Below are positions 1-8,636 of a stretch of 64,000 nucleotides of DNA, one piece after another. This stretch comes from an uncultured Myxococcales bacterium. Lineage in GTDB: Bacteria; Myxococcota_A; UBA9042; DTJE01. How positions within the stretch are numbered: the stretch's first letter is position 1; the number at the start of each line of letters is the position of its first letter. A model generated the notes under the pieces. The model was not told the DNA's origin, ran no database searches, and worked only from the letters and a program-made list of their open reading frames with translations. A program made the position numbers and the translations under genes. The stretch is taken from assembly GCA_937975765.1 (NCBI GenBank), contig CALJUR010000120.1:1-64000 (forward strand). The letters are read 5' to 3'.

Positions 1-2
1 CC

Positions 3-473
3 GAGGTGCACCCGCGGCGCGACACGCCGATCGTGGCGATCCTGGCGCAGGCGGGCCTGTCGGCGGTGCTGCTGCTGACCGGATCGTTCAGTTTCCTGGT
101 GACGGTGACGGGCGCGGTGATGATCCTGCTGTCCTGCGTGACCGTCGCCACGATCTTCGTGTTCCGGCGCCGGATGGGCCTGAAGCCCCGGGCCGCCATC
201 CCGGGCTATCCCGTGACCCCGGTCGTGTTCCTGGCGGTGGGGGGGCTGGTGCTGGGCACCGGCATGGTGTCGGGCGGTCCCTGGTCCCTGGTCGGCCTGG
301 CCGCGATGGTGGCGCTGGTGCTGGCCCAGCGGTTCGCGATGCGGGCCCGGCCCGGTGCCGCGGCGGTCGCGGGTGCGGACGACCCGGCGACGGCGGATGC
401 GGGTCCCGGTGCGGGTGCAGACGACCCGGCGGCCGGGGCCCGTTCGTGCGGGGAGGCGTCGGATGAGGCGTGA
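3..473 (+). CDS. APC-family amino acid permease, C-terminal part (cut by window edge)
   Basis: This is the C-terminal end of a multi-spanning membrane transporter; the reading frame is open at the left edge, so the real start lies outside the window. It begins with a short HPRRDTP segment followed by about four hydrophobic segments, a basic RRRMGLKPR loop and a PGYPVTPVVF motif. That layout is usual for the last helices of amino acid-polyamine-organocation permeases, which import amino acids with cations. The last 45 residues are a low-complexity Ala/Gly/Asp tail. Its stop overlaps the start of the next gene by 11 bp, so the two are probably translationally coupled. Family assignment is from the C-terminal pattern only; the exact substrate cannot be told. 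Confidence 0.7.
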   Translation, partial: EVHPRRDTPIVAILAQAGLSAVLLLTGSFSFLVTVTGAVMILLSCVTVATIFVFRRRMGLKPRAAIPGYPVTPVVFLAVGGLVLGTGMVSGGPWSLVGLAAMVALVLAQRFAMRARPGAAAVAGADDPATADAGPGAGADDPAAGARSCGEASDEA

Positions 474-1488
474 GCGCGTTGCCGGGACGGGACTGGCCGG
501 GTCGCCGGCCCCGCGATCTGCCCTGGCGCTGGCCAGCATCGTCGGCGTCGTCTCCCTGGCCTCCCCGTGCGTTCGCCCCGATCCTGGACCCGCAGCCGAT
601 TGTAGGGCGGGGGCCCCGTCCCCCGCCATCATGTTGCCGGGGGCCCCGTCCCCCGCCTCCGACCCCGACGTCCCGTCCTCCCCGGACACCCCCTGCGCAG
701 CCGCCCCGGACGGCATGGCGTGCATCCCCGGCGGCCCCTTCCTGCGCGGTTCCGACACCGGCCCGGCGCACTCCCGGCCCGCCTCGCAGGTGACCGTCTC
801 GACCTTCTACATGGACTTGAACGAAGTGACCGTCGCCGAGTACCGCGCCTGCATGAAGGCCGGGAAGTGCCCCGAGGCCGGCCCGCGGTACGTGGACTAC
901 GACCGGCCGCGCCAGCCCATCACCGGCGTCTCGTGGCACGACGCCGTGGCCTACTGCAAGGCGCACGGCAAGCACCTGCCCACCGAGGCCGAGTGGGAGA
1001 AGGCGGCGCGCGGCACCGACGGCCGCCTGTACTCCTGGGGCGACGAACCCATCACCTGCCAGCGCGCGGTCTACATGGACAAGTCCGGGCGATCGTGCGG
1101 CGTGCAGAAGAAACGCGGCGGCCACCCCGAGAAGGGCCGCCCGCTGGAGGTCGGATCGCGCCCGGCGGGCCTGTTCGGCCTGTTCGACATGATCGGCAAC
1201 TCGTGGGAGTGGACCGCCGACTGGTACAGCGAGTCGTGGGCGGCGTGCGGCGCGGCCTGCCTGGGCACCGATCCGAGGGGGCCCTGCGACGGCCAGGACC
1301 CCTGCCCCGGCCACCGGAAGAAGGTCGTCCGCGGCGGGTCGTGGTACTGGCCCGCCGGGTACAACACGACCGTCTACCGGCGCCCGCACATCCCCGCGAA
1401 CCAGCCGGAGTTCCACCACTTCGGGTTCCGCTGCGCGGCGTCGCCGCAGGAGGCGGCGGCCCTGGCGACGAAGGCAGGCACCCCCTGA
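463..1488 (+). CDS. Secreted FGE-sulfatase-domain protein
   Basis: About 341 residues. I chose ATG 463 because GGGAGG lies 6 bp upstream and the start overlaps the permease stop. An N-terminal hydrophobic stretch (SALALASIVGVVSLASPC) suggests export, possibly as a lipoprotein, although the residues before Cys are a poor lipobox. After a Pro/Ser linker carrying a duplicated GC hairpin (609-657), residues about 85-330 show the formylglycine-generating-enzyme/sulfatase-modifying fold: IPGGPFLRGSD, EVTVAEYRAC, PTEAEWEKAARG, SWEWTADW, VVRGGSWYW and a final FGFRCA. In proteins like this the fold usually acts in binding or an unknown role rather than formylglycine synthesis. Its C-terminal end does not match the DGR template at 10638. 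The neighbours (permease, spermidine synthase) give no clear functional clue. Confidence 0.8.
   Translation: MRRERVAGTGLAGSPAPRSALALASIVGVVSLASPCVRPDPGPAADCRAGAPSPAIMLPGAPSPASDPDVPSSPDTPCAAAPDGMACIPGGPFLRGSDTGPAHSRPASQVTVSTFYMDLNEVTVAEYRACMKAGKCPEAGPRYVDYDRPRQPITGVSWHDAVAYCKAHGKHLPTEAEWEKAARGTDGRLYSWGDEPITCQRAVYMDKSGRSCGVQKKRGGHPEKGRPLEVGSRPAGLFGLFDMIGNSWEWTADWYSESWAACGAACLGTDPRGPCDGQDPCPGHRKKVVRGGSWYWPAGYNTTVYRRPHIPANQPEFHHFGFRCAASPQEAAALATKAGTP
609..657. repeat. Duplicated REP-like GC hairpin inside a coding region
   Basis: The 19-bp unit GGGGGCCCCGTCCCCCGCC occurs at 609-627 and again at 639-657 with a 30-bp period. The first copy is preceded by TTGTAGGGC and forms a perfect GGCGGGGG/CCCCCGCC stem around a short loop. 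The 30-bp period keeps the reading frame and yields a repeated AGAPSPA/PGAPSPA linker in the FGE protein. Confidence 0.6.
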
Positions 1489-1502
1489 CGGAGGCATCCC
1501 CC

Positions 1503-2348
1503 ATGGCCGACCTGCGCCTGTTCGAGAAGGACCCCTACGCGCCCATCGGCTACACCTACGAGGTGACGGACGTCCTGTACCGCGGGAAGAGCGAGTACCA
1601 GGAGTTCGCGGTCGTCACCAACCCGTTCTTCGGGCGGATGCTGATCCTGGACGGCGTGGTGCAACTGACCGAGCGCGACGAGTTCACCTACCACGAGATG
1701 CTGGCCCACGTGCCTCTGCACGCGATGGCGGCGCCCGAGACGGTCGTGGTGATCGGCGGCGGCGACGGCGGCATCATCCGCGAGGTGGTCAAGCACCCGT
1801 CGGTGCGGCAGGCCTACCTGGTGGACATCGACCCCGAGGTCACCCGCGTGTCGCGCGAGTACTTCCCGACGGTGGCCGCCGGCCTGGACGACCCGCGCGT
1901 CCTGCACTGCCCGATGGACGGCGCGAGGTTCCTGGACGAGTTCCAGGGGCAGGCCGACGCCATCCTGGTGGATTCGACCGACATCGTCGGCTTCGCGAAG
2001 ACCCTGTTCACGCCGGACTTCTTCGGCCGCGCCCGCGCGATCCTGAAGCCGACCGGCGCCTTCGTGACGCTGTCGGAATCGCTGCACTTCCACTTCCCGA
2101 TCGTGCGCGAGGTCCAGCAGGCGCTGCGCGCGTCGTTCCCGGTCGCGGACCTGTACACCGCCCCGATCGCGACGTACGCCGGCAACTGGTGGTGCTTCGC
2201 GGTCGGCACCAACGGCGCCTCGCTACGCGACCCGGTGCGCGACGCCGTCACGCCCACCCGCTACTACTGCGAAGACATCCACCGTTCCTGCTTCCTGCCG
2301 CCGTTCCTGTACGACCGCCTGATGGACCCGTCCCGGGACCGGTTCTGA
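1503..2348 (+). CDS. speE: Spermidine synthase (polyamine aminopropyltransferase)
   Basis: 281 residues, the usual length of SpeE. It transfers the aminopropyl group of decarboxylated S-adenosylmethionine to putrescine to make spermidine in the cytoplasm. Visible signatures are the N-terminal beta-strand domain ending in LILDGVVQLTERDEFTYHEM, the SAM-binding GGGDGG loop (VVVIGGGDGGIIREV, about residues 80-93), the acidic VDIDPEV strand end, and the catalytic-loop DSTD sequence in which the first Asp is expected to be the general base. ATG 1503 follows the upstream stop by 14 bp and has GGAGG at 1490-1494. No decarboxylase gene is next to it. The preceding gene cluster may form a loose transcription unit with it. 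Confidence 0.95.
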   Translation: MADLRLFEKDPYAPIGYTYEVTDVLYRGKSEYQEFAVVTNPFFGRMLILDGVVQLTERDEFTYHEMLAHVPLHAMAAPETVVVIGGGDGGIIREVVKHPSVRQAYLVDIDPEVTRVSREYFPTVAAGLDDPRVLHCPMDGARFLDEFQGQADAILVDSTDIVGFAKTLFTPDFFGRARAILKPTGAFVTLSESLHFHFPIVREVQQALRASFPVADLYTAPIATYAGNWWCFAVGTNGASLRDPVRDAVTPTRYYCEDIHRSCFLPPFLYDRLMDPSRDRF

Positions 2349-2388
2349 AGGGCGGCGAGGGCGCCGGTTTGGTGTAGGATCGCCCGCG

Positions 2389-4122
2389 ATGGACCCGGAA
2401 CCCATAGGCATCTGCCCGAACTGCGGCCGGCGGACCGGCCCGACCGGCGACCCGTGCCCCGGCGACGTCTGCCACGACAAGGGGTACGCCTTCATCCCGC
2501 GCCCCTGGTACGACGCCGCGGTCGAGTTCGCCGCGAAGAAGCAGCGCCCGCTGGACCCGATGCTGGGCCGCAGCCTGGACCGCTACCTGCTGGCCGGCAA
2601 GCTGGGCGAGGGCGGCATGGGCGCGGTGTACCTGGCCCGTCAGCGCCCGCTGGACCGCGAGGTCGCGCTGAAGGTCATCTCGGGCCTGGAGATGACGCCG
2701 GCCACGATCGCCCGGTTCGAGCGCGAGGCGCGCGCCATCTCGCTGCTGGACCACCCGAACATCGTGAAACTGTACGACTACGGCGTGGGGCAACTGGAGT
2801 TCCGCGTCCCCTACATGGCCCTGGAGTATGTCCGTCACGGGCGCACGCTGCGGCGCGCGCTGGCGCAGATGCGGCAGGAGACGGGCGCGCCGATCCCCGG
2901 CGAGGTCGTGCGGTCGATCTTCGCGCAGGTGCTGCACGCGCTGCAGGCGGCGCACGCGGCCGGGATCGTCCACCGCGACATGAAACCCGACAACGTGATG
3001 CTGGCCCCGGTCGCCGGGAACCCCCACTTCGTCAAGGTGCTGGACTTCGGCCTGGCCAAGGCGGTCGAGGACGTGTCGGGGTTCGACGGGACGGTGTCGC
3101 GGACCGGGCAGTTCCTGGGGACGCCGTGCTACATGGCGCCGGAACAGGCGTCGCACCAGGCGCAGCACGACGTGGACGGGCGGTGCGACCTGTACGCCGT
3201 CGCGGTGATGGTGTTCGAGGTGTTCACCGGGGTGCGCCCGTTCGACGGCGAGTCGGCGCTGCAGGTGCTGGCCCGCAAGGTGGACCCGTCCTACCGGCCG
3301 CTGGACCTGCCGGCGGCGCAGGGGCTGCCCCGGCCGCTGCGGGTGTTCCTGGAACGCGGCATGGCGGCGGACCCCGGTGCGCGGTTCGCCGACGCCGCGC
3401 ACATGCTGGCCGCGCTGGACGACGCGCTGTCGGGGCGCCGGACGACGGCGATGGGCATGGCGCAGGGCCGGCCGGGGTCGTCCGGGTCGTCGGGTTCGCG
3501 GCCCGCCACGCCGCCCAGCCCGGTCCCTGCCGAGGGCGAGGACCTGGAGACCACGCTGAACGTGCGGCGCGACCGGTTCGGGAGGGCGTTCGCCGGCGGA
3601 TCGGGACGGGTGCCCGCGTCGCCGGGGGTCCCGGAGGCCACGGGGGACACCTTCCGGCAATTCGGCGGGGCGGGTGGCCGGCGGATCCTGTGGGTCCTGG
3701 TCACGCTGCTGGCGGCGGGGCTGCTGGTCGCGGGCGGCTGGATGGCGACGCGGGAGGACGCCGGGGCGGGCGCGCAGCCGGCGACGGAGGCCGGGCCGCC
3801 CGACCCCGCGGCGCCGGAACCCGCGGCACAGGCTCCCGCGGCGCCCGAGCCCGCGGCACAGACCCCCTCCGCGCCGGTTCCTGCTGCGCCGGTTGCCGTC
3901 CCCGCCCCGGTGGCCCAGCCTTCGACGGCCCCCGCGGTCCCGGCGGCGGCTCCGGCGCCGGCCCGCGCGCCCGACCCCGCGCCCGCTCCCGTCGGGAAAC
4001 CGGCCCCGAAACCCGTCGCGAAGCCGCCGGCGAAGCCGAAACCCGCGCCGATCCCGGCCCCGGTCCCTGCCCCCAAGCCGAAACCCGCGCCCAAGCCGGA
4101 AGAAGCCTACCCCGAGCCGTGA
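2389..4122 (+). CDS. Membrane-anchored Ser/Thr protein kinase with N-terminal zinc-ribbon-like motif
   Basis: 577 residues. It begins with a possible zinc site (Cys9, Cys12, Cys23, Cys28). A Hanks-type kinase domain runs from about residue 65 to 350: glycine loop GEGGMGAVYLA, catalytic lysine 95 in VALKV, catalytic loop HRDMKPDN with Asp197, DFG (LDFGLAKAV) and APE (YMAPEQ). All catalytic residues are present, so it should be active. A single transmembrane helix lies near residues 431-452. The final 120 residues are a Pro/Ala/Lys-rich repeat tail that would lie outside the cytoplasm and may span or bind the cell wall. Such PknB-like kinases are common in Myxococcota. The start is 40 bp after speE; there is no strong ribosome site. 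Confidence 0.93.
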   Translation: MDPEPIGICPNCGRRTGPTGDPCPGDVCHDKGYAFIPRPWYDAAVEFAAKKQRPLDPMLGRSLDRYLLAGKLGEGGMGAVYLARQRPLDREVALKVISGLEMTPATIARFEREARAISLLDHPNIVKLYDYGVGQLEFRVPYMALEYVRHGRTLRRALAQMRQETGAPIPGEVVRSIFAQVLHALQAAHAAGIVHRDMKPDNVMLAPVAGNPHFVKVLDFGLAKAVEDVSGFDGTVSRTGQFLGTPCYMAPEQASHQAQHDVDGRCDLYAVAVMVFEVFTGVRPFDGESALQVLARKVDPSYRPLDLPAAQGLPRPLRVFLERGMAADPGARFADAAHMLAALDDALSGRRTTAMGMAQGRPGSSGSSGSRPATPPSPVPAEGEDLETTLNVRRDRFGRAFAGGSGRVPASPGVPEATGDTFRQFGGAGGRRILWVLVTLLAAGLLVAGGWMATREDAGAGAQPATEAGPPDPAAPEPAAQAPAAPEPAAQTPSAPVPAAPVAVPAPVAQPSTAPAVPAAAPAPARAPDPAPAPVGKPAPKPVAKPPAKPKPAPIPAPVPAPKPKPAPKPEEAYPEP

Positions 4123-4203
4123 ACCGCCCCCCGGGCTCCGTTGTTTCCATTCACGACACCATTCATCGGATGTCGCGAATCCCGCAGGATGCCCTGTAAT
4201 TGC

Positions 4204-4232
4204 TTGCTTTCTTCGTCAGAAGATTCTATTCA
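4204..4232 (+). promoter_or_regulatory. Candidate promoter of the HipA-like gene, possibly leaderless
   Basis: In a clearly AT-richer stretch (4137-4240) there is TTGCTT (4204-4209), a 17-bp spacer, and TATTCA (4227-4232). The ATG at 4240 lies only 7 bp after the -10, and no Shine-Dalgarno sequence precedes it, so transcription would begin at or next to the start codon. Confidence 0.4.
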
Positions 4233-4239
4233 TTCCACC

Positions 4240-5670
4240 ATGGAAACCCGTCGTCCCCATGCGTTTCTCCGCGAGCGCCTGATCTCGCTGCTGGGCCGGG
4301 GCGGCCCGGCCAGCCCCTCCGACCTCGCGCGCCAGCTGGGGATCAGCCAGCCCACCTTCTGGCGGCTGGCGTCGTCGTTGCGCGGGCAGGTGCTGGCGTT
4401 CGGGCAGTCGCGCGCCCGCCGATACGCCCTGGCCCGGGAGATCCCGGGCGTGCGGCAGCCGATCCCGGTGTACGAGATCCGGCCCGCGGGCCGGAAACCT
4501 CGGCATTTCGGGGATCTGGTCGCCATCGGGGAGCGCGGCTTCCACATGGAGGCCGAAGGAAGTGGATCGGACTTCGAGGACCTCCCGTGGTTCCTGCAGA
4601 ACCTGCGTCCCTCCGGAACCCTGGGGCGATGGGTGCCGGTGCGACACCCGGAACTCGGGCTTCCCGAGGACATCCGGCTGTGGACCGCGGACCACGTGAT
4701 GCGGTTCGCGACCCGCTACGGATGGGACATGCCCGGCGCGTTCCTGGTCGGCGACGAGGCGTTCTCGCGCTTCCTGGACCAGGTGGACCATCCCGCGAAC
4801 CTCGTCGACACGGCCGGCCGTGCGACGCGCTACCCGGCGATCGCGGAGGATCTGCTGTCCTTCGGGACCGCCGGATCCTCCGCGGCCGGCGAGCAGCCGA
4901 AGTTCCTGGCCACGAGGGATGACGGGGATCGGCGCACCCCGGTGCTGGTGAAGTTCTCGCCTCCGACCGGCGAGGCGGGCGGCCGGCGCGTCGCGGACCT
5001 CCTGGTCGCCGAGCAGGCCGCCCTGGCGATCCTCGGGAAGTTCGGATTCCCGGTTCCCGCAGCCGCGATCCTGGCCGGGGGGGACCGCGTCTTCCTGGAG
5101 GTCGAACGGTTCGATCGCGACGGGATCGCCCACCGATCGGGACAGGTGGCCCTGGAGTTCCTGGATGCCGAGTTCGTCGGTACCGGCTCTGTCGGCTGGA
5201 CGGCCAGCGTGGAGGCCCTGGCCGCGAAGGGCGTCGTCCCCCGGGGCGAGGTGACCCGCGTGCGCTGGCTGGAGACGTTCGGCCGGTGGATCGGCAATAC
5301 CGACATGCACTTCGGCAACCTGGCATTCCGGATGGAAGGCGTTTGCGTGACGACCCTGGTGCCGGTCCACGACATGCTGCCGATGTACTACCATCCCCGG
5401 CAGGGGGAACTGCCCCGGGGAGATCCCGTCCTGCCGCCCCCGGGGTCCGCGGTCGCGGACGTCGCGGGGTCGGTCCTGGAGGCCGCGGCGGAGTTCTGGG
5501 AGGGGTTGGCGGACGACCCCCGGCTGTCGGGGGCGTTTAGGGAGATCGCCATCCGGAACCGGGCCCGGATGGAAGGCCTCCGATCGCGCGTGCAGCACCT
5601 GCCCATCGCGGCCTCCCCCGGGGACAACGTGGGCGACCCGGGGGCCCTTCCCGGGCGCGGTTCGGGGTGA
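4240..5670 (+). CDS. HipA-family kinase with N-terminal winged HTH (YjjJ-like)
   Basis: 476 residues. The N-terminal 75 residues look like a winged helix-turn-helix (SDLARQLGISQPTFWRL), and the rest is a HipA-type Ser/Thr kinase fold. Visible kinase parts are the nucleotide loop GEQPKFLATRDDG with lysine in VLVKFSP, the LEVERFDRDG motif, the catalytic NTDMHFGNLAF segment with Asp355, and the metal-binding VHDMLPMYY segment. The single-chain layout (HTH plus kinase, no separate HipB) is that of Escherichia coli YjjJ, a HipA relative. HipA itself phosphorylates glutamyl-tRNA synthetase; the target here is unknown. No antitoxin gene lies next to it. I prefer ATG 4240 over an upstream TTG-type extension because the upstream residues are not conserved-looking and a promoter sits there. 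Confidence 0.85.
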   Translation: METRRPHAFLRERLISLLGRGGPASPSDLARQLGISQPTFWRLASSLRGQVLAFGQSRARRYALAREIPGVRQPIPVYEIRPAGRKPRHFGDLVAIGERGFHMEAEGSGSDFEDLPWFLQNLRPSGTLGRWVPVRHPELGLPEDIRLWTADHVMRFATRYGWDMPGAFLVGDEAFSRFLDQVDHPANLVDTAGRATRYPAIAEDLLSFGTAGSSAAGEQPKFLATRDDGDRRTPVLVKFSPPTGEAGGRRVADLLVAEQAALAILGKFGFPVPAAAILAGGDRVFLEVERFDRDGIAHRSGQVALEFLDAEFVGTGSVGWTASVEALAAKGVVPRGEVTRVRWLETFGRWIGNTDMHFGNLAFRMEGVCVTTLVPVHDMLPMYYHPRQGELPRGDPVLPPPGSAVADVAGSVLEAAAEFWEGLADDPRLSGAFREIAIRNRARMEGLRSRVQHLPIAASPGDNVGDPGALPGRGSG

Positions 5671-5719
5671 TTCCGGTCGATGCCGGCCGTGGTACAGTTC
5701 GGGCCATCGGGAGGGTGAT

Positions 5720-6925
5720 ATGCACGCAGATTTCCGCCGCTTCCTGGCGGCCCTCGTGGCCGTGGCGATGCTGGTGCCGGCGGCGCCGATGGTGGCCGGA
5801 ACGCCGAAGGACCAGGCGATGTCGCTGGCGAAGGCGGCGGTGGTGCTGCTGGAGCAGGGACGGCTGGACGCGGCGCTGGGCCTGTTCGAGCAGGCGTACG
5901 CGCTGGACCCGGCGCCGGTGCTGCTGGGGCACATGGCGAAGGTCTGGGACCGGAAGGGGGACCTGGGGAAGGCCCGGGACCTGTACGGGCAGTGGGCGGC
6001 GGCCGAGACGGACCCGGATCGGCAGGCCAAGGCGCGGGCGCGGCTGGACGAGGTGCTGGACCGGATGCCCGGGACGCTGGTGGTGACGGCGACCCCGGCC
6101 GGCGCGACGGTGACGGTGGACGGCCAGCCGGTGCCGGCCGGGAAGGCGGTGGAACTGAAGCGCGGCACCCACGAGGTCGCGGCGACGCTGAAGGGGCATG
6201 CGCCGGCGAACCGGACCGTCGAGGTCCAGGCCGGCGGGGAGACGCGGGTGGCGATGGTCCTGGACCCGCTGCCGGGGCGGATCGAGGTCCTGTGTTCGCA
6301 GCCCGGCGCGCGCGTGGCGGTGGACGGGAAGGACCCGCGGGACCTGCCGCTTCAGGCGCCCTTCGAGGTGGCGCCGGGACGGCACGAGGTCCGGGTGACG
6401 TCCGCGACCGCCCGGACGTGGATCCGGACCGTCGAGGTGGGACCGGGCCAGACGGTGAGAGTGAACGCCGAGATGGTGGCGCTGGCGCCGCCGGTGGCGA
6501 GGCCGATCCCTGCGCAGAACCTCGCCGCGCCGGCCAAGACGGGCATTTCCCCGTGGCCCTGGGTCGGGATCGGGACGGGCGCCGCGGCGCTGGTGGTGGG
6601 TGGCGTGATGAGCGGCCTGGCGTACCAGCAGCGCGGCCAGGTTTCGAACGCCACGCGAGACCAGGACCCCGCGGGCGGCGACGACCTCGTGACCGGCATG
6701 ACGATGAAGGACGCCCAGTCGCACGTGGACCAGGCGAAGTCCTACGACATCGCCAGCTACGCGATGTACGGCGTGGGCGGCGCCGCGGTGTTGACCGGCG
6801 TGATCCTGTGGGCGGTCCAGTCCAAGGCCAAGTCCCGCGCGGCCACCGCCCCCCGCGAATCGCCGGCCGTCGGCCTGGCCCCGCTGCCCGGCGGCGCCGC
6901 CGTGGCCGTGTCGGGGGGGTTCTGA
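5720..6925 (+). CDS. Exported TPR/PEGA-domain protein
   Basis: 401 residues with a signal peptide (FLAALVAVAMLVPAAPMVAG). Residues 30-115 contain TPR-like helices (LLEQGRLDAALGLFEQAYALDP), and residues about 117-250 hold two PEGA repeats (GTLVVTATPAGATVTVDG and GRIEVLCSQPGARVAVDG). Two hydrophobic segments follow near 275-297 and 345-365, so it is probably an envelope membrane protein. PEGA domains are surface-associated beta modules frequent in Myxococcota. A weak promoter (TTCCGG, 16 bp, TACAGT at 5693-5698) and GGGAGG precede ATG 5720. Its TGA shares one base with the ATG of the DGR target gene, so the two are likely coupled and made together; it may help anchor or display that lipoprotein (inference). 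Confidence 0.8.
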   Translation: MHADFRRFLAALVAVAMLVPAAPMVAGTPKDQAMSLAKAAVVLLEQGRLDAALGLFEQAYALDPAPVLLGHMAKVWDRKGDLGKARDLYGQWAAAETDPDRQAKARARLDEVLDRMPGTLVVTATPAGATVTVDGQPVPAGKAVELKRGTHEVAATLKGHAPANRTVEVQAGGETRVAMVLDPLPGRIEVLCSQPGARVAVDGKDPRDLPLQAPFEVAPGRHEVRVTSATARTWIRTVEVGPGQTVRVNAEMVALAPPVARPIPAQNLAAPAKTGISPWPWVGIGTGAAALVVGGVMSGLAYQQRGQVSNATRDQDPAGGDDLVTGMTMKDAQSHVDQAKSYDIASYAMYGVGGAAVLTGVILWAVQSKAKSRAATAPRESPAVGLAPLPGGAAVAVSGGF

Positions 6926-8538
6926 TGGGACGATCCTTGCGCGCGCGTCTGACGAACCTCCGCGCCCTGCCGGCGACCGCCCGGGTGGCCGCCGGCATCG
7001 CCGTCCTGGTTTCGGCCCTGGGATTCGGCTGCTCGAACCCGATGGACGGCGTCCGGTTCGCGTGCGACCCGGCCGGTCCGGAGACGTGCGCGGAAGGATG
7101 GGTGTGCGTCCCGTTGCAGGGGATCCCGGACGTGTCCGGGGCCTGCGTGCGGAAGGGCGACGTGGAGATCCCGGGCGATCCCGGAACCCCGGAGATTCCG
7201 GACGAGTCGGTCCCACCGGACGTCGCCGATCCGGGCGTGCCGGACGAATCGCCAGAGGCCGAGGCGGACGCCTGCACGCCGTCCTGCGGCGCGCGGGAGT
7301 GCGGGGACGACGGGTGCGGGGGGAAGTGCGGGACCTGCGCGGACGGCGCGGAATGCTCGTCCGGCCAGTGCGTGTGCGTTCCCCTGGACTGCGATGACGG
7401 CAATCCGTGCACGAAGGACGAGTGCGGCGGAAAGGGGGCGTGCACGCACCCGTCGAAACCGGACGGGACCGGGTGCGGCGCCGGGAAATGCGAAGCGGGC
7501 TGGTTCGTGGCGTCGAAGTCCTGCCAATCGGGGGCCTGCACGGGGGGCGGGGCGTCGCAAGACTGCAACGACGCCAGGACCTGCACCCTGGACTCGTGCG
7601 ACCCCGTGAAGGGGTGCGTCAACGAGTTGCAACAGGGCCACTGCCTGATCGGCGGGACGTGCTACGCGGAAGGCGATACGAAGCCTGGAGACGTCTGCCA
7701 GGAGTGCGCGACGGCGATGAGTACGACAGGGTGGTCCGCGGCGAGCAACGGGAAGGTTTGCGGAAGTGACATGGTCTGCGTGTCCGGTGGATGCGCCTCT
7801 GCGATGGTGCAGGTGCCGGGCGGAACATTCTGGCAAGGAGCGAACAAGGACGGGAGCCAGTGCCCGACGAACCAGAGCGACGCGTCGTCGTATAGCGACG
7901 AACTTCCCTGCCACCAGGTGAACGTGCCGGCGTTCTGGATCGACCGGTACGAGGTGACGGTGGACGCGTACGCGTCGTGCGTGGCGGACGGGGGTTGCAC
8001 GGCGTCGACCGGGACGTCGTCGTACTGCAACCAGGGTAAGGTCGGGAAGGGTTCGCATCCGATGAACTGCATCACGTGGGTCCAGGCCGGGGAATACTGC
8101 GCGTGGGCGGGGAAGCGGTTGTGCAGCGAGTCGGAGTGGGAGAAGGCGTCGCGGGGTACGGACGGTCGGCTGTACCCGTGGGGGAACGAGACGGCGACGT
8201 GCCAGTACGCAGTGATGTACGAGGGCGGAAACGGCTGCGGGACGGATTCGACGATGGCGGTGGGGTCGAAGCCGAACGGTGTGAGCCCATACGGGGCGCA
8301 AGACATGAGCGGGAACGTTTGGGAGTGGGTGGAGGACGACTGGCACCCGAACTACACGGGTGCGCCGACGAATGGGAGCGCATGGATTGATACGCCTACC
8401 CGCGCATCCGACCGGGTCGGGCGGGGCGGCAGCTTCGCCGACTACGATGCCTGGCTCCTGCGCTCGTCGTACCGCGTCGACGACGACCCGGCGGGCGGCG
8501 ACTACGACCTCGGCGCGCGCTGTTGCAGGTCGCCCTGA
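6925..8538 (+). CDS. DGR target: Cys-rich FGE/C-type-lectin-fold lipoprotein with variable C-terminus
   Basis: 537 residues. A signal sequence ends at a plausible lipobox (LGFGC, Cys36), so the protein is probably lipid-anchored. Residues 40-290 are an acidic, Cys-rich stalk with repeats such as CGDDGCGGKCGTC and CDDGNPCTKDECGG, likely disulfide-bonded. Residues about 292-537 form an FGE-sulfatase/C-type-lectin domain: VQVPGGTFWQG, IDRYEVTVDAY, HPMNCITWVQA, SESEWEKASRGTDG, GNVWEWVEDDW, RGGSF. Residues 493-535 are encoded by the variable repeat at 8402-8528, which is copied with adenine-directed changes from the template at 10638-10764. Treponema TvpA is a known precedent for a lipoprotein DGR target with this fold. 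The likely role is surface ligand binding by a hypervariable site. The start overlaps the upstream PEGA gene stop. Confidence 0.93.
   Translation: MGRSLRARLTNLRALPATARVAAGIAVLVSALGFGCSNPMDGVRFACDPAGPETCAEGWVCVPLQGIPDVSGACVRKGDVEIPGDPGTPEIPDESVPPDVADPGVPDESPEAEADACTPSCGARECGDDGCGGKCGTCADGAECSSGQCVCVPLDCDDGNPCTKDECGGKGACTHPSKPDGTGCGAGKCEAGWFVASKSCQSGACTGGGASQDCNDARTCTLDSCDPVKGCVNELQQGHCLIGGTCYAEGDTKPGDVCQECATAMSTTGWSAASNGKVCGSDMVCVSGGCASAMVQVPGGTFWQGANKDGSQCPTNQSDASSYSDELPCHQVNVPAFWIDRYEVTVDAYASCVADGGCTASTGTSSYCNQGKVGKGSHPMNCITWVQAGEYCAWAGKRLCSESEWEKASRGTDGRLYPWGNETATCQYAVMYEGGNGCGTDSTMAVGSKPNGVSPYGAQDMSGNVWEWVEDDWHPNYTGAPTNGSAWIDTPTRASDRVGRGGSFADYDAWLLRSSYRVDDDPAGGDYDLGARCCRSP
8402..8528 (+). 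repeat. DGR variable repeat (VR)
   Basis: 127 bp at the 3' end of the target gene, aligned without gaps to the TR at an offset of 2236 bp. There are 18 mismatches; 16 lie at TR adenines. The last about 19 bp, rich in GCGCGC and ending TGTTGCA, are identical to TR except at positions where TR has A, and would serve as the initiation-of-homing segment. The match ends abruptly at 8529. It could extend 3 bp upstream to 8399 if two further A-to-C changes are counted. Confidence 0.95.
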
Positions 8539-8636
8539 TTTCTGCTGAACTGCTGTTCCGCTGTTCTGCTGGCGGCCTGTGGCTTTGGGCCGAACGGGGC
8601 GAAGGGGCCCCGCGAAGCAGGGGAAGGCCCCGGTCG

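Noticed and set aside
1330..1450. Possible second VR at the end of the FGE gene at 463
   Set aside because: The DNA after RGGSWYW does not align with the template repeat; only the protein fold is shared.
88..1497. Long minus-strand frame opposite the FGE gene (and many similar ones elsewhere)
   Set aside because: In very GC-rich DNA long antisense frames arise by chance; composition is Arg/Gly/Pro-rich with no domains.
720..1502. Upstream extension of the spermidine synthase frame
   Set aside because: The extension is an Arg/Pro-rich shadow of the FGE gene in another frame; ATG 1503 has a ribosome site and begins with normal SpeE sequence.
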